Source: RGIG2707 sp045600065 (GTDB taxonomy: Bacteria; Bacillota; Clostridia; Peptostreptococcales; Anaerovoracaceae). Taken from it: 6,416 nucleotides of DNA. The notes under the pieces are model-generated. The model did no database searches and was not told where the DNA came from. It was given only the letters and a program-made list of their open reading frames with translations. How positions within the stretch are numbered: position 1 is the first letter of the stretch; every line of letters starts with the position of its first letter. This document shows positions 6,303-6,416 of this stretch, one piece after another. A program made the position numbers and the translations under genes. The stretch lies in contig JAZRXE010000107.1 of the NCBI GenBank assembly GCA_045600065.1, positions 1 through 6,416 on the forward strand. The letters are read 5' to 3'.

Positions 6303-6416
6303 TCAACTCCTGTCTTCAGTGATCCTCATCATGCGCTTTCTGGCTTCGCCCGTGTTGGCATGACATATGGCTCCGGCCACGGCATCAGCAGCATCATCGG
6401 GCTTGATGACAGCTTC
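6303..6416 (-). CDS. ruvC: Crossover junction endodeoxyribonuclease RuvC, C-terminal fragment
   Basis: Only the last 37 codons and the TGA stop are in the window; the 5' part lies beyond the right edge. RuvC is the dimeric, metal-dependent nuclease that cuts Holliday junctions symmetrically in the cytoplasm, working with RuvAB. The visible piece contains the family's final motif, DDAADAVAGAICHA (fragment residues 7-20). Its two Asp residues spaced as DxxD (8 and 11) correspond to the last two acidic metal ligands of the RuvC active site (D138 and D141 in E. coli). A short basic tail (EARKRMMR) follows, as is usual. The stop is one base upstream of the ruvA start and the ruvA ribosome binding site lies inside the ruvC coding region, which points to translational coupling. 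The identification rests on the motif plus the ruvA-ruvB neighbours; the remaining catalytic residues cannot be seen. Confidence 0.93.
   Translation of the reverse strand, partial: EAVIKPDDAADAVAGAICHANTGEARKRMMRITEDRS
6307..6311 (-). promoter_or_regulatory. Ribosome binding site of ruvA
   Basis: AGGAG in the last codons of ruvC, five bases before the ruvA ATG. The ruvC stop (TGA) falls between this site and the start codon, the arrangement expected for coupled translation. Confidence 0.7.

Larger units (their letters stand above)
1..6416 (-). other. Single co-directional gene cluster, probable operon
   Basis: Eight genes read leftwards with these junctions: ruvC-ruvA 1 base, ruvA-ruvB 9, ruvB-spoIID-like overlap of 4, spoIID-like-queA 6, queA-rhodanese 4, rhodanese-tgt 20, tgt-methyltransferase overlap of 11. 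None of the gaps has room for a hairpin terminator followed by a new promoter, and I see no convincing -10/-35 pair near any start. Co-transcription is inferred from this spacing. The promoter must lie to the right of the window, unless one is hidden inside a coding region. There is no gene-free stretch of more than 20 bases. Confidence 0.8.

Noticed and set aside
6290..6305. TTGACA followed by TATCAA on the minus strand at the ruvC-ruvA junction, resembling a sigma-70 promoter
   Set aside because: The boxes are only 10 bases apart and lie within the start of ruvA, so they cannot work as a standard promoter for that gene.

Overview
This window is a gapless stretch of a bacterial chromosome. 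All eight genes lie on the minus strand, so it is read from the right edge to the left. In transcription order they are: the ruvC 3' end, ruvA, ruvB, a secreted SpoIID/LytB-domain protein, queA, a lipoprotein rhodanese, tgt, and the 5' part of an RlmC/RlmD/RlmCD-type 23S rRNA uracil-5-methyltransferase. The outermost two genes are cut by the window edges. No intergenic gap exceeds 20 bases and two gene pairs overlap. I see no internal terminator or convincing promoter, so this looks like part of one long transcription unit.

The likely host is an anaerobic Firmicute of the class Clostridia. The reasons are the SpoIID-type protein embedded between ruvB and queA, the strong AGGAGG-type ribosome binding sites, and the Gram-positive style lipoprotein. 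Base composition looks close to balanced or slightly GC-rich by eye. I cannot name the genus. The SpoIID-like protein does not by itself prove sporulation.

Right third (about 4631-6416): the Holliday-junction processing set RuvC-RuvA-RuvB, with all expected motifs visible. Middle (3075-4634): a long exported SpoIID/LytB protein with the family's Glu motif and a C-terminal GSGHGVGM motif. Left half (465-3068): the last two steps of tRNA queuosine synthesis that act on the tRNA, in reverse gene order. Tgt inserts preQ1 at G34 and QueA turns preQ1 into epoxyqueuosine. They are separated by a small membrane-anchored rhodanese. Far left (1-475): a TRAM-less [4Fe-4S] RNA uracil methyltransferase.

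This is essentially a housekeeping operon and I found no undescribed defence, mobile or RNA system. The points worth a second look are the lipoprotein rhodanese between queA and tgt, the TTG start of tgt, the TRAM-less methyltransferase overlapping tgt, the extra segments of the SpoIID protein, and the absence of Shine-Dalgarno sequences before queA and the rhodanese. Long plus-strand reading frames are antisense shadows of these genes.
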